DNA of 64,000 nt, taken from Locusta migratoria (lineage: Eukaryota > Arthropoda > Insecta > Orthoptera > Acrididae). The notes beneath the pieces are model-generated. The model ran no database searches and was not told where the DNA came from. It was given only the letters and a program-made list of their open reading frames with translations. The stretch lies in NCBI GenBank assembly GCA_026315105.1, contig CM048750.1:268823151-268887150 (forward strand), written 5' to 3'. This document shows, in pieces, positions 31,501-42,463 of this stretch. The position numbers and the translations under genes were made by a program. Every line of letters starts with the position of its first letter. The stretch's first letter is position 1.

Positions 31501-32114
31501 GACACGACAATGTGCCCACAATGTGACGTCGCTGACTCTGCGGCCATCATTTGGTTTGTTGTACGACAATCGGATAATGGATTCTCATGAAGAAAATGCT
31601 GGTATTAATAATGCGTACGACACAACGACAATCCACGCCAGGCAACGACATCCTCTTGCCAGACAGAACGTAGTTACCTCGCCCAGACAACCGCTGTGAA
31701 TTTGCTAAGGGGCATGACGACATACTATTTGTATCGTAACGAAGATAAGGACTTCTTGCACTTATGGTTCATGCAACAAGAGCAACTCCCAGGATTACAG
31801 AAACACGAAAATTAAATAACATGATTTGCAAACTATATGGGTTCGTCATTTACGGACTCTCCGGCTAGATGGGGTTTTCTAGGTACGATAAGAATTCACG
31901 GAGAGAAACCATTGAACGTGCATGAGCAGTCAGGGAACGGTATCTTTTAAACGCTAGCGGGAAGACGACCAGGATGCGCGGCAATGGACAGCAATAGGGT
32001 CCATTATTGTTTCTCCTTTTTCCTTTTGTTGTTGTTAGTACGTCAATTAACCTATGTGGCACTAAAACACATTTTAAGTTTGTGTGTCGTAGAATGGCAT
32101 CTTCCGTTCCGTTA

Positions 32115-33681
32115 TACAGGGTGTCCCGAAAAGGACTCCCTGATTTCAAAATTAAATATCTCGAAAACAAAGATCGATAGAGGAATGCAGTAAACGGTAT
32201 GTTTTTTGTGAAAGCTGTAAGAAGTTTATACAACAGTTTTAAATAATAGTCACAAAAGCTGCTAACAGATGGCGCTGTAATCGCTACACGTAATGCCTAG
32301 TATAAATAGTGATCCGAAGCCCAGAGCGATCAGTTCCACTATCGAAACGTGAAAGGAGGTTAGTGCAGCGTAGGAAGAGATTAAAACCATGTAATCCACT
32401 GAACAACGCGTTTTTTCTGGTGCTAGAGTACCACAGGTTAGAAGAGAGTCCTACGGCAACAAGGCGAAGTTTTCAAGCACGATTTAATGTTCCAAAAAGA
32501 CCCAATGCAGAAACCATTCTTACGCTCTTCGCAAAATTTCAACGAACAGGCAGCGTAACTGATGATCTAATGGGGCATTTTGGCCGCAAGCAAACCGCAA
32601 TTACGCCTGGAAATATCGGCACAGTTTCTGGAATTATTCAGTGAAATCCATGTCATCCGTCCGTAGAATTGCATTTGAGACTGGATTGAAGCGTTCCACC
32701 ACGCAGAAAACACTGAGAAATTCAAAATTCAAACGCACCAGGCCATACCCTTAAGAGCTATGCAATAAAGGGTTGCCTTTGCTAATCAGATGCTCACAAT
32801 GATCGATAGTGAAGGATTTGATGTTGGCTGCATCTGGTTTACAGATGAAGCACACTTCCATCTGAATGGACACGTGAATAAGCAGAACTGGCAATTTTGG
32901 GGTTCCGAAAAGCCATATTGGTGTGAAGCGAAACCCCTGTATTCTCCTAAAGTTACTGTGTGGGCTGCAGTATGCAGCAGAGGCATTATTAGCCCTTTTT
33001 TCGTTCGAGAAACGGTCACTGGTGCACGTTACGTTGCAATTTTGGAACAATTTGTAGCCACACAGAAAGCGTTAGAAGATCGACCAGGTACTGAATGGTT
33101 TATGCAAGATGGAGCCCGACCACATCTTACCGAACAAGTGTTTCACTTTCTTGAGGAATACTTCGGGGATCGAGTCATTGCTTTGGAATATCCCAAATTT
33201 ACTGGTGCAGGCATGGATTGGCCTCCATATTCGCCGGATTTGACTCCCGGTGACTTTTTTTGTGGGGCACAGTGAAAGACATGGTCTACCCGAAGCATCC
33301 CGCCACGCTGAACGAGCTTGAATCGGCGATCTCTCTGGCATGTGAAACCATTTCGGTTGAGACACTACGAAATGTGATGGCGAATTTCATTCTTCGTTTG
33401 CGCCATCTCTGTGGTGTCAATGGTGAACATTTTGAAAACATTGTGATGTGATTGTTTGCGAAGAGGGTTTTCATACGATTATTTCACTTATGTATGCTGA
33501 TATGAGCTGTACAGCGTACACCACCATCTGTTAGCAGCTTTTGTAACTATTATTTCAAACTGCTGTATAAACGTCTTACAGCTTTCACAATAAACATACC
33601 GTTTACTCCATTCCTCTATCGATCTTTGTTTTCGAGATATTTAATTTTGAAATCAAGGAGACCTTTTCTGGAAACCCTGTA
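32115..33681 (+). mobile_element. Tc1/mariner-superfamily transposon with about 160-bp TIRs
   Basis: The element (32117-33679) begins CAGGGTGTCCCGAAAAGG and ends with the inverted copy CCTTTTCTGGAAACCCTG. The terminal repeats continue inward, with few changes, for about 160 bp to GCTGCTAACAGATGG. A TA duplication flanks both ends (32115-32116, 33680-33681). The transposase is nearly full length with few lesions, so this is one of the younger elements here. Confidence 0.9.
32309..33451 (+). pseudogene. Tc1/mariner-type transposase (DUF4817 HTH + DDE)
   Basis: Frame 32309-32644 holds the helix-turn-helix DUF4817-like part (RSFQARFNVPKRPNAETILT, FAKFQRTGSV). After a disrupted stretch, frame 32790-33275 carries the catalytic part: WFTDEAHFHLNGHVNKQNWQ with the first Asp (32844), VTVWAAV, WFMQDGARPH with the second Asp (33108), and PPYSPDLTPGDFF. 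A frameshift in the T-run at about 33256 moves the C-terminus to 33260-33451 (WGTVKDMVYPKHPATLNELE). Only a handful of lesions separate it from an open gene. It lies centrally between the long TIRs. Confidence 0.88.
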
Positions 33682-34288
33682 TATTACGTTAATACCATTA
33701 AAGAAGTAAACAAAGATAATAAATAAAAATAAAGATGAAGCAAACAAGTTAATAATATAAAATAAAATTCCATTCCTTGAACATGACCTCCCGTCCGAAG
33801 AAAAAAATAGTGGTTAGCACAACACCCTAGTAAGCAGGAGATCCGGGTTCGAGTCTCTGCTCATCCACAAACTTTTATATCTTCTTATAGTTTCATTATG
33901 TAAAGTAAGAGTGTTCATTATGATTTTGCGGGCTGCGGCATTCGGCTGCGCAGAGATTTCTCGAAGTTATAGAGCGGTTCGTGAAGAACATACAAACTGT
34001 CTTTATTTAACATTAAAACATGTCAAGTTGGCCTTTTGTTGCGTCGTCTTGTAGATGCAACACTCCGAGCGTGGCCACTAATGCGGTGGCTAAAAATCAC
34101 GCCTGCTAGCGGTGACTGCGGCGAAAGGAGGCAGCTCTGATGTTACCCAACAGCAGCGTGTGTATTATTTATTAATATAATTGTTAACGGCACATTTATT
34201 ATGATGCGGTGCCTAATACTGAAAAGCAAATCTACATATCACAATTTAGACTGCAGTGACCATACACTGCTTCATGTTAATATGAAGA
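33682..34288. other. Spacer with a tRNA-like fragment at 33812-33875
   Basis: TGGTTAGCACAACACCC and CCGGGTTCGAGTCTCTGCTC resemble A and B boxes of a tRNA-derived SINE. The remainder of the 600 bp shows nothing I can support. Confidence 0.45.
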
Positions 34289-35671
34289 TACACTACTGGC
34301 CATTCAAATTGCTACACCAAGAAGAAATGCAGATGATAACGGGTATATATTATACTAGGACTGACATGTGATTACATTTTCATGCAATTTGGGTGCATAG
34401 ATCCTGTGAAATCAGTACCCAGAACAACCACCTCTGGACGTAATAACAGCCTTGATACCCCTGGGCACTGAGTCAATCACAGTTTGGATGGCGTGTACAG
34501 GTACATATGCCCATCCAGCTTCAACACGATAACACAGTTCATCAAGAGTAGTGACTAGCGAATTGTGACGAGCCAGTTGCTCGGCCACCACTGACCAGAC
34601 GTTTTCAATTGGTGAGAATTCTGGAAAATATGCTGGCCAGGGCAGCAGTCGGACATTTTCCGTATCCAGAAAGGACCGTACAGGGCCTGCAACATGCAAT
34701 CGTGCAGTATCCTGCTGAAATGTAGGGTTTCGCTGGGATCTTATCAAGGGTAGAGCCACGGGTCGTAACACATCTGAAGTGTAACGGCCACTGATCAAAG
34801 GGCCGTCGATGCGAACAAGAGGTGATCGAGACGTGTAACTCATGGCACCATACGCCAGGTATGGTGATGACGAATACACACTTCCAATGTGCGTTCACCA
34901 CTTCCAGTGTCGCCAAACACGGATGCGAACATCATGATTCTGTAAGATCAGAACCTGGATTCATCCGAAAAAATGGCGTTTTTCCATTCGTGCACCCTGG
35001 TTCGTCGTTGCGTACACCATCACAGACGCACCTGTCTGTGATGCAGCGTCAAGGGAAAACGCTGCGATAGTCACCGAGCTGATAGTCCATGCTGCTACGA
35101 ACGTCGTCAAACTGTTTGTGCAGATGGTTGTTGTCTTGCACACGTCCCAATTTGTTGACTCATGGATCGAGACGTGGCTGCACGATCCGTTACAGCCATG
35201 CGGATAAGATGCCTGTCATCTCGACTGCTAGTGATACGAGGCCGTTGGGATCTAGCATGGCGGTCCGTATTGCCCTCCTGAACGCACCGATTCCATATTC
35301 TCCTAACAGTCATAGGATCGCGACCAAGGCGAGCAGGAATGTCACAATACTGTAAACCGCAATCGCGATAGGCTACAATCCGATTTTATCATAGTCGAAA
35401 ACGTGATGACACGCATTTTTCCTCTTTACACGAGGCATCACGACAACGTTTCACCAGGCAAAGCCGGTCAACTGCTGTTTGTGTACGAGAAATCGGTTGG
35501 AAACTTTCCTCACGTCAACACGTTGACGGTATCGCCACCTGCGCCAACCCTGTGTGAATGCTCTGATCAGCTAATCATTTGCATATCACAGCATCTTCTT
35601 CCCGTCGGTTAAATTTCGCGTCTGTAGTACGTCATGTTCGTGGTGTAGCAATTTTAATGGCCAGGAGTGTA
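34289..35671 (-). mobile_element. Tc1-like transposon, 1.38 kb, TA-flanked
   Basis: The element (34291-35669) has inverted ends CACTACTGGCCATTCAAATT (left) and CACTCCTGGCCATTAAAATT (right, read inward), both continuing GCTACACCA. TA flanks each end (34289-34290, 35670-35671). The minus strand carries a Tc1-type transposase broken by frameshifts. Confidence 0.92.
34412..35313 (-). pseudogene. Tc1-like transposase (DD34E type)
   Basis: On the minus strand the helix-turn-helix part is in 35107-35313 (VRRIWNRCVQEGNTDRHARS). The first Asp follows in FSDESRF (near 34955-34975). The catalytic C-terminal frame 34412-34879 has NPTFQQDTARLHVAGPVRSF with the second Asp and LPWPAYFPEFSPIENVWSVV with the Glu. 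All three catalytic residues are readable, but the gene is split over at least three frames. Length and order match Tc1 transposases (about 340 residues). Confidence 0.9.
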
Positions 35672-35849
35672 ATTTAAATGTGAACACACTATAATTTTAG
35701 ACACTGGAAGGAAAAAGCCGGTTACGCTTACAGAACATTAAGGTGGGCTGTTCTCTGTACGGAACGATGGCCATTCAAGGACTATGCGATACTGTTGTTC
35801 TGTTTCTGTCTTGGTGTCACCGGAAATCATACAAGGTGTGGCTCTAAAG

Positions 35850-36256
35850 TTCGGTGGTCTAACGAAATACAGGAAACAAGCGTTACAAGCGAATTATCTT
35901 TACTGACCTTCAAAGTAATAGCCATTGGCTGCAAAACACTTCTGACATCGGTTGTACAGCTGTTGGAAGCTGTCAGAAAACGCTTCTCGCGGAATCGCTC
36001 GAAACACTGTCATCACACGTTGTTGGTTCTCCACAATCGTTGCCAAGTGGAAGCTTTTTGGACTCATTCTCAAAGGCAGGCGCCGATCTTCCGCAACCAT
36101 CCGTCGCACTCGCCCGATGTTGCCTGGGACTGAGTGTGGACGGTCGATCCGAACGTGTCTCATCCTGTACACCTTCCTGCCGGGTTTAAACCGTTTAAAC
36201 CTGTCAAACACACACTTTTGACACACTGATTCAACACCATACACTTTCTCTAACAT
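35850..36256 (-). pseudogene. Mariner transposase deletion derivative (N- and C-termini fused in frame)
   Basis: The 118-codon frame (35900-36256) starts LEKVYGVESVCQKCVFDRF and continues KRFKPGR, the mariner helix-turn-helix region, then IGRVRRMVAEDRRLPLRM. It jumps to RVMTVFRAIPREAFSDSFQQ and FAANGYYFEGQ, the mariner C-terminus. The whole catalytic core is missing, yet the frame stays open. No TIRs could be defined with confidence. Confidence 0.75.
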
Positions 36257-36295
36257 TCCATGGGCTTTGAACGATATAGCGAATCGGTAAGAACT

Positions 36296-36331
<36 letters not shown>
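36296..36331. repeat. (TA)n microsatellite
   Basis: About 35 bp of TA repeats after the mariner remnant. Confidence 0.95.
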
Positions 36332-36334
<3 letters not shown>

Positions 36335-36418
36335 ACTTTATCAATATTCCTTTATTTTTTTCCGGACAAGAGAGAGAATAGCGTTCGACTTCTGTCTGAT
36401 TTTATCTTCCTTCCTATA

Positions 36419-36638
36419 CAGACGTATCTGTTCAAATGTTTTTTTAAGCTTATGGGACTTAATCCGCGGGGTCACCAGTCCCTAAACTTACAAATTAGTT
36501 ATGAACTAACTTATACTAAAGACAGCACAAACATCCATGCCCGAGGGAGGCTTCGAATCTCCGACGGGGAACGGATTCGCTCATCGGAGCATAGTGTCTC
36601 AATGCGCTCGGCCATTCCGCGACGTCAGACGTATCTGT
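36419..36638 (-). mobile_element. SINE-S copy with TSD CAGACGTATCTGT
   Basis: Minus-strand SINE (body 36432-36625) with a variant head. A perfect 13-bp repeat CAGACGTATCTGT at 36419-36431 and 36626-36638 marks it. The following 440 bp (36639-37076) holds nothing I recognise. Confidence 0.93.
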
Positions 36639-37076
36639 GTTCACTGTTTTTCTATATCATATTCATGAGCGTTTAGTGCGGTTTTTCATTCAAATAAATC
36701 TGAATGTGTTGTGTTAAAGTAAACAAGAAGGTGCATATATTTCTCAGTTCCGAAATATGCTAGCTGGCGTAGTAGTTGCCACAGCGCAAAACATGCAATG
36801 GGTTTGGAAACCATTACGGCTAACTTTTACTTCGTGCAGTCATTCTTTTCAATTAGCTAACTTTTATTGAAATCTGTTTATGTAAAATATGCTTAGGACC
36901 TGTAACCGCGATTCCCATCTTTATTGCTTTGACATCGAAATACGACTATTGATAGTTTCAAGTTTTCTTCCGAATCTTTCGGTGGCGACCTATACTAAAA
37001 CTTAACTCACGATCAACTGTACAAAAGTCTAAAGTGTGACTGGTTCAAATCCATCACATGATGCTACTTTACCTAT

Positions 37077-37645
37077 CTCGTTGTTGTTGTTCTTGTTGTT
37101 GTTTGATGCAGCTCTCCACGCTACCATGTCCTGTGCAAGCCTCTTCATCTGAGAATGCGTACGGGAACCTACATCCTTTTCAATCTGCTTAATGTATTCG
37201 TCCCTCGGTCTGCCTCTACGATTTTTATCTGACACCCTTCCTTCTAAGGCTAAGTTGACGATTCCTTGATGTCTGAGAATGTGTCCCACCAACATTAAAA
37301 TTCTCTCAGTCAGGATATGCCAGAAGCTCCTTTTCTCTCCAATTCGGATTAGCACCTCATCATTAGTTACGTGATCTTCATCATTCGCCCGTAGCACCAC
37401 ATTTCGAAAACTTCTGTGATCTTTTTGTCTGAACTCCTTCTCGTCCACGTATCACTCCCATACAACGCTACACTCCAAACAAATGTTTTCAAAAAGGACT
37501 TCTAAACTAATATTGGACGTCAACAAATTTCGCTTCTTCAGAAATGCTTTTCTTCCCATAGCCATTTTGCATTTTATATCTTCTTTACTTTGACCTTCAG
37601 AAGGTATCTTGCTATAACAAAACTCATCTACTATCTCAATTTATT
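37077..37645 (-). pseudogene. LINE-B copy 3: RTE-type LINE 3' part
   Basis: The minus-strand frame 37029-37448 contains HILTERILMLVGHILRHQGI, VNLALEGRV, NRRGRPRDEYIKQIEKDVGS and MKRLAQDMVAWRAAS. It ends in an AACAAC-rich tail at about 37080-37100. The upstream part to 37645 adds MAMGRKAFLKKRNLL and FVWSVALYGSDTW in other frames. It is the same subfamily as 28412-29081 and 56262-56672. The N-terminal RT and endonuclease are missing. Confidence 0.86.
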
Positions 37646-38234
37646 TTAAAACAGCTAAACTATCTCCGTCCCTGTGAATAACGAATACTTCTGAGATAAA
37701 CTCCACTTTTTATGGTGTTAACGGCCGCCAACATCTAATAGATAATTTCCAAATTCTTTAAAATATGAAATCTATTCACCCTTTATTGCTTCATTCCGTA
37801 CAGCGGAATTATTTCTTCTATATTTTGATTAATTATCATCACAAACCGGTCTTCGGAAGTTTTCACGTAATCAAGTCAGAATAAAAAGATGAAAGCTTTA
37901 TTAACCTCAATCCATATGGCAGTAGCATTATAGTCTTCGTCGACGTTTTGCCGAATTTGAAACAAAACTTGATGTTAATTCGTTGCTCCATTACTACATT
38001 TTGCGCTCCATGTTGCAATAACACGAGTTCTCACAATGTCCCTGTTAGTTGGGACGTAGCGTGTACCACGGCTTCTCTGGAATGCTTTGTACAATAGGGG
38101 CCCTTACTGGCATGTCCCTCAATGTGTATGCGCAGACACCTTGCAAACGTCCCCTCCTAGTGACTAAACCAGTCTTGAAATTGTAGGTGTAGTTTGGAGT
38201 CCGTAGAAGATTGTATAGTGGGCGTGCGAATTTC
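37646..38234. other. Unassigned sequence
   Basis: AT-rich to 38000, then mixed. No repeat match within the window and no convincing frame. Confidence 0.5.
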
Positions 38235-38437
38235 AAAATGTTCAAATGTTTGTAAATCTATGGGGCCAAACTGCGTGCTCATCAGTCCGTAGCTTACAAA
38301 CTACTTAAACCTAGGTAAACTAACCTAAGGACAAACACACACACCCATGCCCTAGGGAGGACTCGAACCTCCACGGTGAGCAACCGCGCGCTCCACAGCG
38401 AGACGCTTTAGACTGCGGTCTTGCGGATTTACCGGCC
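38235..38437 (-). mobile_element. SINE-U copy
   Basis: It has an AAAATGTTCAAATGTTTGTA end, an AACTAACCTAAGGACAAACA body, a GGAGGACTCGAACCTCCACG B-box region, and a GCGGATTTACCGGCC head. No target duplication was found. Confidence 0.75.
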
Positions 38438-39375
38438 AAATCTGCAAATTAAGCTGACCCACCTTCGAGTCAGACTTGTAAGCCGACGTGTAGGCGTTCC
38501 TCCCACCTGTTTTGTAGGAAGTGCCCTCGACGATGTAGTCCCTGCGCAGCTAGAAAGCACAGTGGAGTATTGCTGGAAACGCTATTAAAAGTAAGTAAAT
38601 AAATAAATTAGTTAAAAAGTTTTTCTCCAGCTATTACTCTTCGTTTCGTTCCTCTAACAGATCATTCTATACGCACTATCAAGGTATTTTCATCGCAAAC
38701 GTTTTACGTCGCGGAGAAAGCACGCATACGAGTCGTAGCGCAGCCGCTTAACAAGGCGGTAGTGGCCGCAGCGTTGCAATGCGCATGCGCGGCTGAGGTT
38801 CAAATTCTCTTTTGAACCCCCTGGAGGCAGCATATGGGCGCTCCCGCGGCAGGGAAGGTCGAGGGGAAACGCCGCTATTAACACTGAAGGTGGAACTGGT
38901 AGTGACGCCATCTCCTGGCTACTCGACCGTTGGCGGGCGGTTACGCACGAATGGTCCCGAAGCAAAGACAATGGAGCTACTGCACACCTCGCCTTGCGCA
39001 TCAGCAAATCCTCCATGAAGGCCACATCTGCCCTTCATGTTTATTTTTGGGGCATTCAAGATTTATCAAAAACACATCATCCTTGGTAAAATATCTTATT
39101 AGTACCAATTAAAGACGTATCAGCTGTAAAAGCTTTCAGAAGATCCGATCATGAATAATAATAACTCTACTCTCTACCGAGCAACAGTAGTCGTGTGGTT
39201 AGTGGCATCGTGCTGAAGTGAGAAAAGTAATGGGACCGAGTCTGATTGCAAGCAATTTTTTAAAAATCCAACATTCTTTTTAATAGATGCGGGAACAACA
39301 ATTACTTTTTGATTGTTACTTGCCACATATCTTTGGACGTTTTTGGGAATGTGTCGCCATTTTGCGGGTAAATGA
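38438..39375. other. Unassigned sequence with a possible tRNA-like fragment near 38720-38810
   Basis: AGCGCAGCCGCTTAACAAGG and GAGGTTCAAATTCTC resemble SINE A and B boxes but are too diverged to call. Nothing else is supported in these 940 bp. Confidence 0.4.
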
Positions 39376-39702
39376 CATTTATGCACTGGCGGACTAAGGG
39401 AGGGGGGGGCACATCGGGCCTCTCGTCTGGGGGGGGGCCTCCAAATACCCCGAAAGAAGGTTAAATAAGGTTTTTTTTATACTTTCTTTTTTTGAGCGCC
39501 CTTTGCCTCTCGTTCTGTGGGGCCTCCAAATATCCAGACATTATTTTCTAGACTGTCCAGTGCCTCTCGTCCTAGGGGGCCTCCGAATATCAAAAGTTAC
39601 CTTTTTCATAATAATACATGTATTTCCAAGTGGTCAGGGGCCGAATTTTGTTTTGCTGCCGTCCCGAGCCTCCGACAACCGTAGTCCGCCACTACATTTA
39701 TG
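39376..39702. mobile_element. hAT-type MITE, 311 bp, TSD CATTTATG
   Basis: The element (39384-39694) has inverted ends CACTGGCGGACTAAGG and, at the right, TAGTGGCGGACTACGG read inward. An exact 8-bp repeat CATTTATG lies at 39376-39383 and 39695-39702. TIR sequence and 8-bp duplication fit hAT. Inside are G-runs and three repeats of a GGGCCTCC-type block (39418, 39521, 39580). It has no coding capacity. Confidence 0.82.
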
Positions 39703-39955
39703 CTCTTCACTGTAAGAAATAAGATTTATTTAAATGTTTCAACACAGGTGGGGGAGAGCAGCCTTTGCGCATGTGTAAGGTTAGGTGGGGGCGCCACTAT
39801 CAACTTTCGGGCCCGGATCGGAAATTTTGAAGATCCGGCACTGAAAGACGTGAACTCCCAGTCATCTAAAGCACCAGCCGCCGCTACTTATTAAATTAAA
39901 TTAAAACAAATTTACCTACGTTTGTAAGTCCTTACAACCTCATCGTGCTCAGAAC
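39703..39955. other. Unassigned sequence
   Basis: Short spacer with a GATCCGGCACTGA stretch. No gene or repeat that I can support. Confidence 0.4.
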
Positions 39956-41825
39956 GGTATTGTTAAATATCATTACGTGATAGTAATGGCGATCCTGCCG
40001 ATGACAGCGCTACTAAAGCAGAGTTATTAAACATAGCTTTTAGAAACTCATTCACCAAAGAAGACGAAACCAGTATTCCAGATTTAGAATTACGAACAGA
40101 GGCTGTAACGAGTAATGCAAAAGTAGATATCATCGGAGTAGTGCAGCAACTAAAATCACTTAACAAGAACAAACCTTCTGGGCCGGACTATATACCCGTT
40201 AGATTTCTGATTACCCTGAAGCGAAAGCTCCTTACTTAACAGCCATATACAACCGCTCTCTCAAAGAAGGTTCTGTACCAAAAGTGTGGAAAGTTGCACA
40301 GGTCTCACGTATATTCAAGAAAGGCACTAAACTACAAACCTATTTCATTGACGTCAATTTGCAGCAGGGTTTTGGAACATATCCTGTATTCAAATATTAT
40401 GAATTATCTCGAACAGAATGATTTGTTGATCCAAGGCCAACACGAATTTAGAAAATATCGTTCATGCGAAACTCAACTAGCTCTTTACTCACACGAAGTG
40501 ATAGCTGCTATCGACAAGGGTTCGCAAATCGATTCCGTATTTATTGATCTGCAGAAGGGTTTTGACACCGTACCTCAAAAACGGCTTTTAATCAAATGCG
40601 TGGTTGTGGTATATCGCCCCAAATTTGCGACTGGATAGGGGATTTCCTCTCAGACAGGACACAGTTAGTAGTAATCAATGATAAGACATCGACTAATACA
40701 GGGGTGATATCGGGTGTTCCTCAGGGTAGTGTTGTTGGTCCTCTGATGTTCCTTATTTACATAAACGATTTAGGGGAAAATCTAAGTAGCTCTCTTAGGT
40801 TGTTTGCAGATGACTACGTCATTTACCGTCTAGTAAAATCATCTGAAGATCAAAACCATCTACAGAACGATCTGAATAACATGTCACCAAGCTGTAAAAA
40901 TTTGCAATTGATTCTAAATAATGAAATCAAAAAGTCAAATGTTTGTATAGCTTATGGGACTTAACTACAGGGTCATCAGTCCCTAAACTTACAAACTACT
41001 TATGAATTAGCTAACACTAAGGACGGTACAAATATCCATGCCCGTGGGGGATTCGAACCCCCGAGCGTAGTGGCCGTGCAGACCGTGACTGACGCACCTC
41101 AGTCCCCTCGGCCACCGAGGCCGGCCTAAATAATGAGAAGTGTGAAGTTGTTCATATGAGTACGAAACTTTGTTTACGAGATAAATCAATCAAAAGTGAA
41201 GGCCTTAAACTACACAAAATACCTAAGAATTACTATTACTTCACACTTAAATTGGAAAGAACACGTAGATATTGTGGTGAGAAAGGCGAACCAGAGACTG
41301 CGTTTTATTGGCAGAACCCTTAAAAGATGCAACAGAACTATTAAAGAAACTGCATACACTTTGCTTGTCCGTCCTTTGTTGGTGTATTGCTGCCCATGTG
41401 GGATTGTTCTCAGGTGGGTTTGACGGAGGTCATCGAAAGAGTCCAAAGAAGGGCAGCTCGTTTCTTATTGTCACGATACAGGGGAGACGGCGATACGTAA
41501 TTGATACAGGTTCTGGGATGGTAATCATTACAACAACGGCGCTTATCGCTGCGACGTGGGCTACTTACGAAACTCCAATCGCCAACATTTTCCTCCGAAT
41601 GTGAAAATATATTGTTGACTCCCACGTACGTAGCTAGAAATGATCATTAGAATAAAATACGAGAAATCAGAGCTCGAACAGAGAGATTCAGGTGTTCTTT
41701 CTTCCCGCGCGCTATTCGCGAGTAGAATGGGGGATGAGTAGAAAAAAGGTGGTTCGATGAACCCTCTGCCACGTGCTTAAATGTGTTTTGTAGAGTATCC
41801 CATGTAGATGTAGATGTAGATTCAC
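39956..41825 (+). pseudogene. LINE-A copy d: RT to 3' tail, split by a SINE
   Basis: A plus-strand CR1/Jockey-group LINE. Frames give LNYKPISLTSICSRVLEHIL (40294-40638), then, after a frameshift, GISPQICDWIGDFL, SGVPQGSVVGPLMFLIYIND and LRLFADDYVIYRL (40596-40964) with the catalytic Asp pair. After the SINE (40925-41125) comes LNYTKYLRITITSHLNWKEH and LLVRPLL (41196-41423). The 3' end is the (GTAGAT)n tail at 41806-41821. The 5' side starts within the region before the RT, so the endonuclease is missing. It is more recent than copies a-c but still broken. Confidence 0.9.
40914..41136 (-). mobile_element. SINE-S copy with TSD CTAAATAATGA
   Basis: Minus-strand SINE (body 40925-41125) inside LINE-A copy d. 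The 11-bp repeat CTAAATAATGA at 40914-40924 and 41126-41136 belongs to LINE sequence, so the insertion postdates the LINE. Confidence 0.93.
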
Positions 41826-41879
41826 CGAACTTTTCAGACGCAGCTTGTATTTCTAACATTTCAAAACAGATCTCGCGTA

Positions 41880-42400
41880 GGCTTGTTTCTTACTCGAGTT
41901 AAATCGGCCAAGTGAGCCCTGGACGCTGTCTCGCAATCGGCCGTATTCCCCGAGACGAGAGACGAGTGGAAGTGAGTCCTCGGCAGATACCCGCGCCGGC
42001 TTCCCGTTGGAGTGGCTGCGCCGACCGACGGAATCGAATTCTGAGCCGCGTGGGTGGCGGGGGCGGTGGGGCGGCGGGGGCGGCGCATTCAGACGGCGGA
42101 TCTGCTGCTGCAGCACCAGCCACCAGGCACCAGGCAGCAGCGGGGGCGGTCGAGAGCCGCGGAAAGAGCAAGGGGCCGCGGGGGCGGCACGGCGACAAGT
42201 GGGGGCGGCAGACGCCCACGCAGTCAATCCGGCTGCCGCTGTTCGAGCAGAAAGGGGACACCTAGTGGGGGAAGGGGGGGGGGACTGCCGTTTGTCTTCG
42301 GCCGGGCGTCTACAGCACTCTTCCAGAGTCTTTCACTGCCGTCCCTGCGTCTCAGTCCGGCTCCCTGCTCCGGACATGATACCTTCCTTACACTAAATGG
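41880..42400. other. GC-rich island
   Basis: About 500 bp with very high GC and many CpG, including long G-runs (42050-42080, 42270-42285), in an otherwise AT-rich window. Several frames of 70-150 codons run through it on both strands only because stops are rare in GC-rich DNA; none has a recognisable domain. It could be a promoter/CpG island or an element end. It starts 60 bp after the LINE-A tail. Confidence 0.5.
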
Positions 42401-42463
42401 CTGTCTGCAAATGCTTCTGATGAATAGTGCCTCAGCTTCATCAGCGAGTCAGGAACTGCAAAC

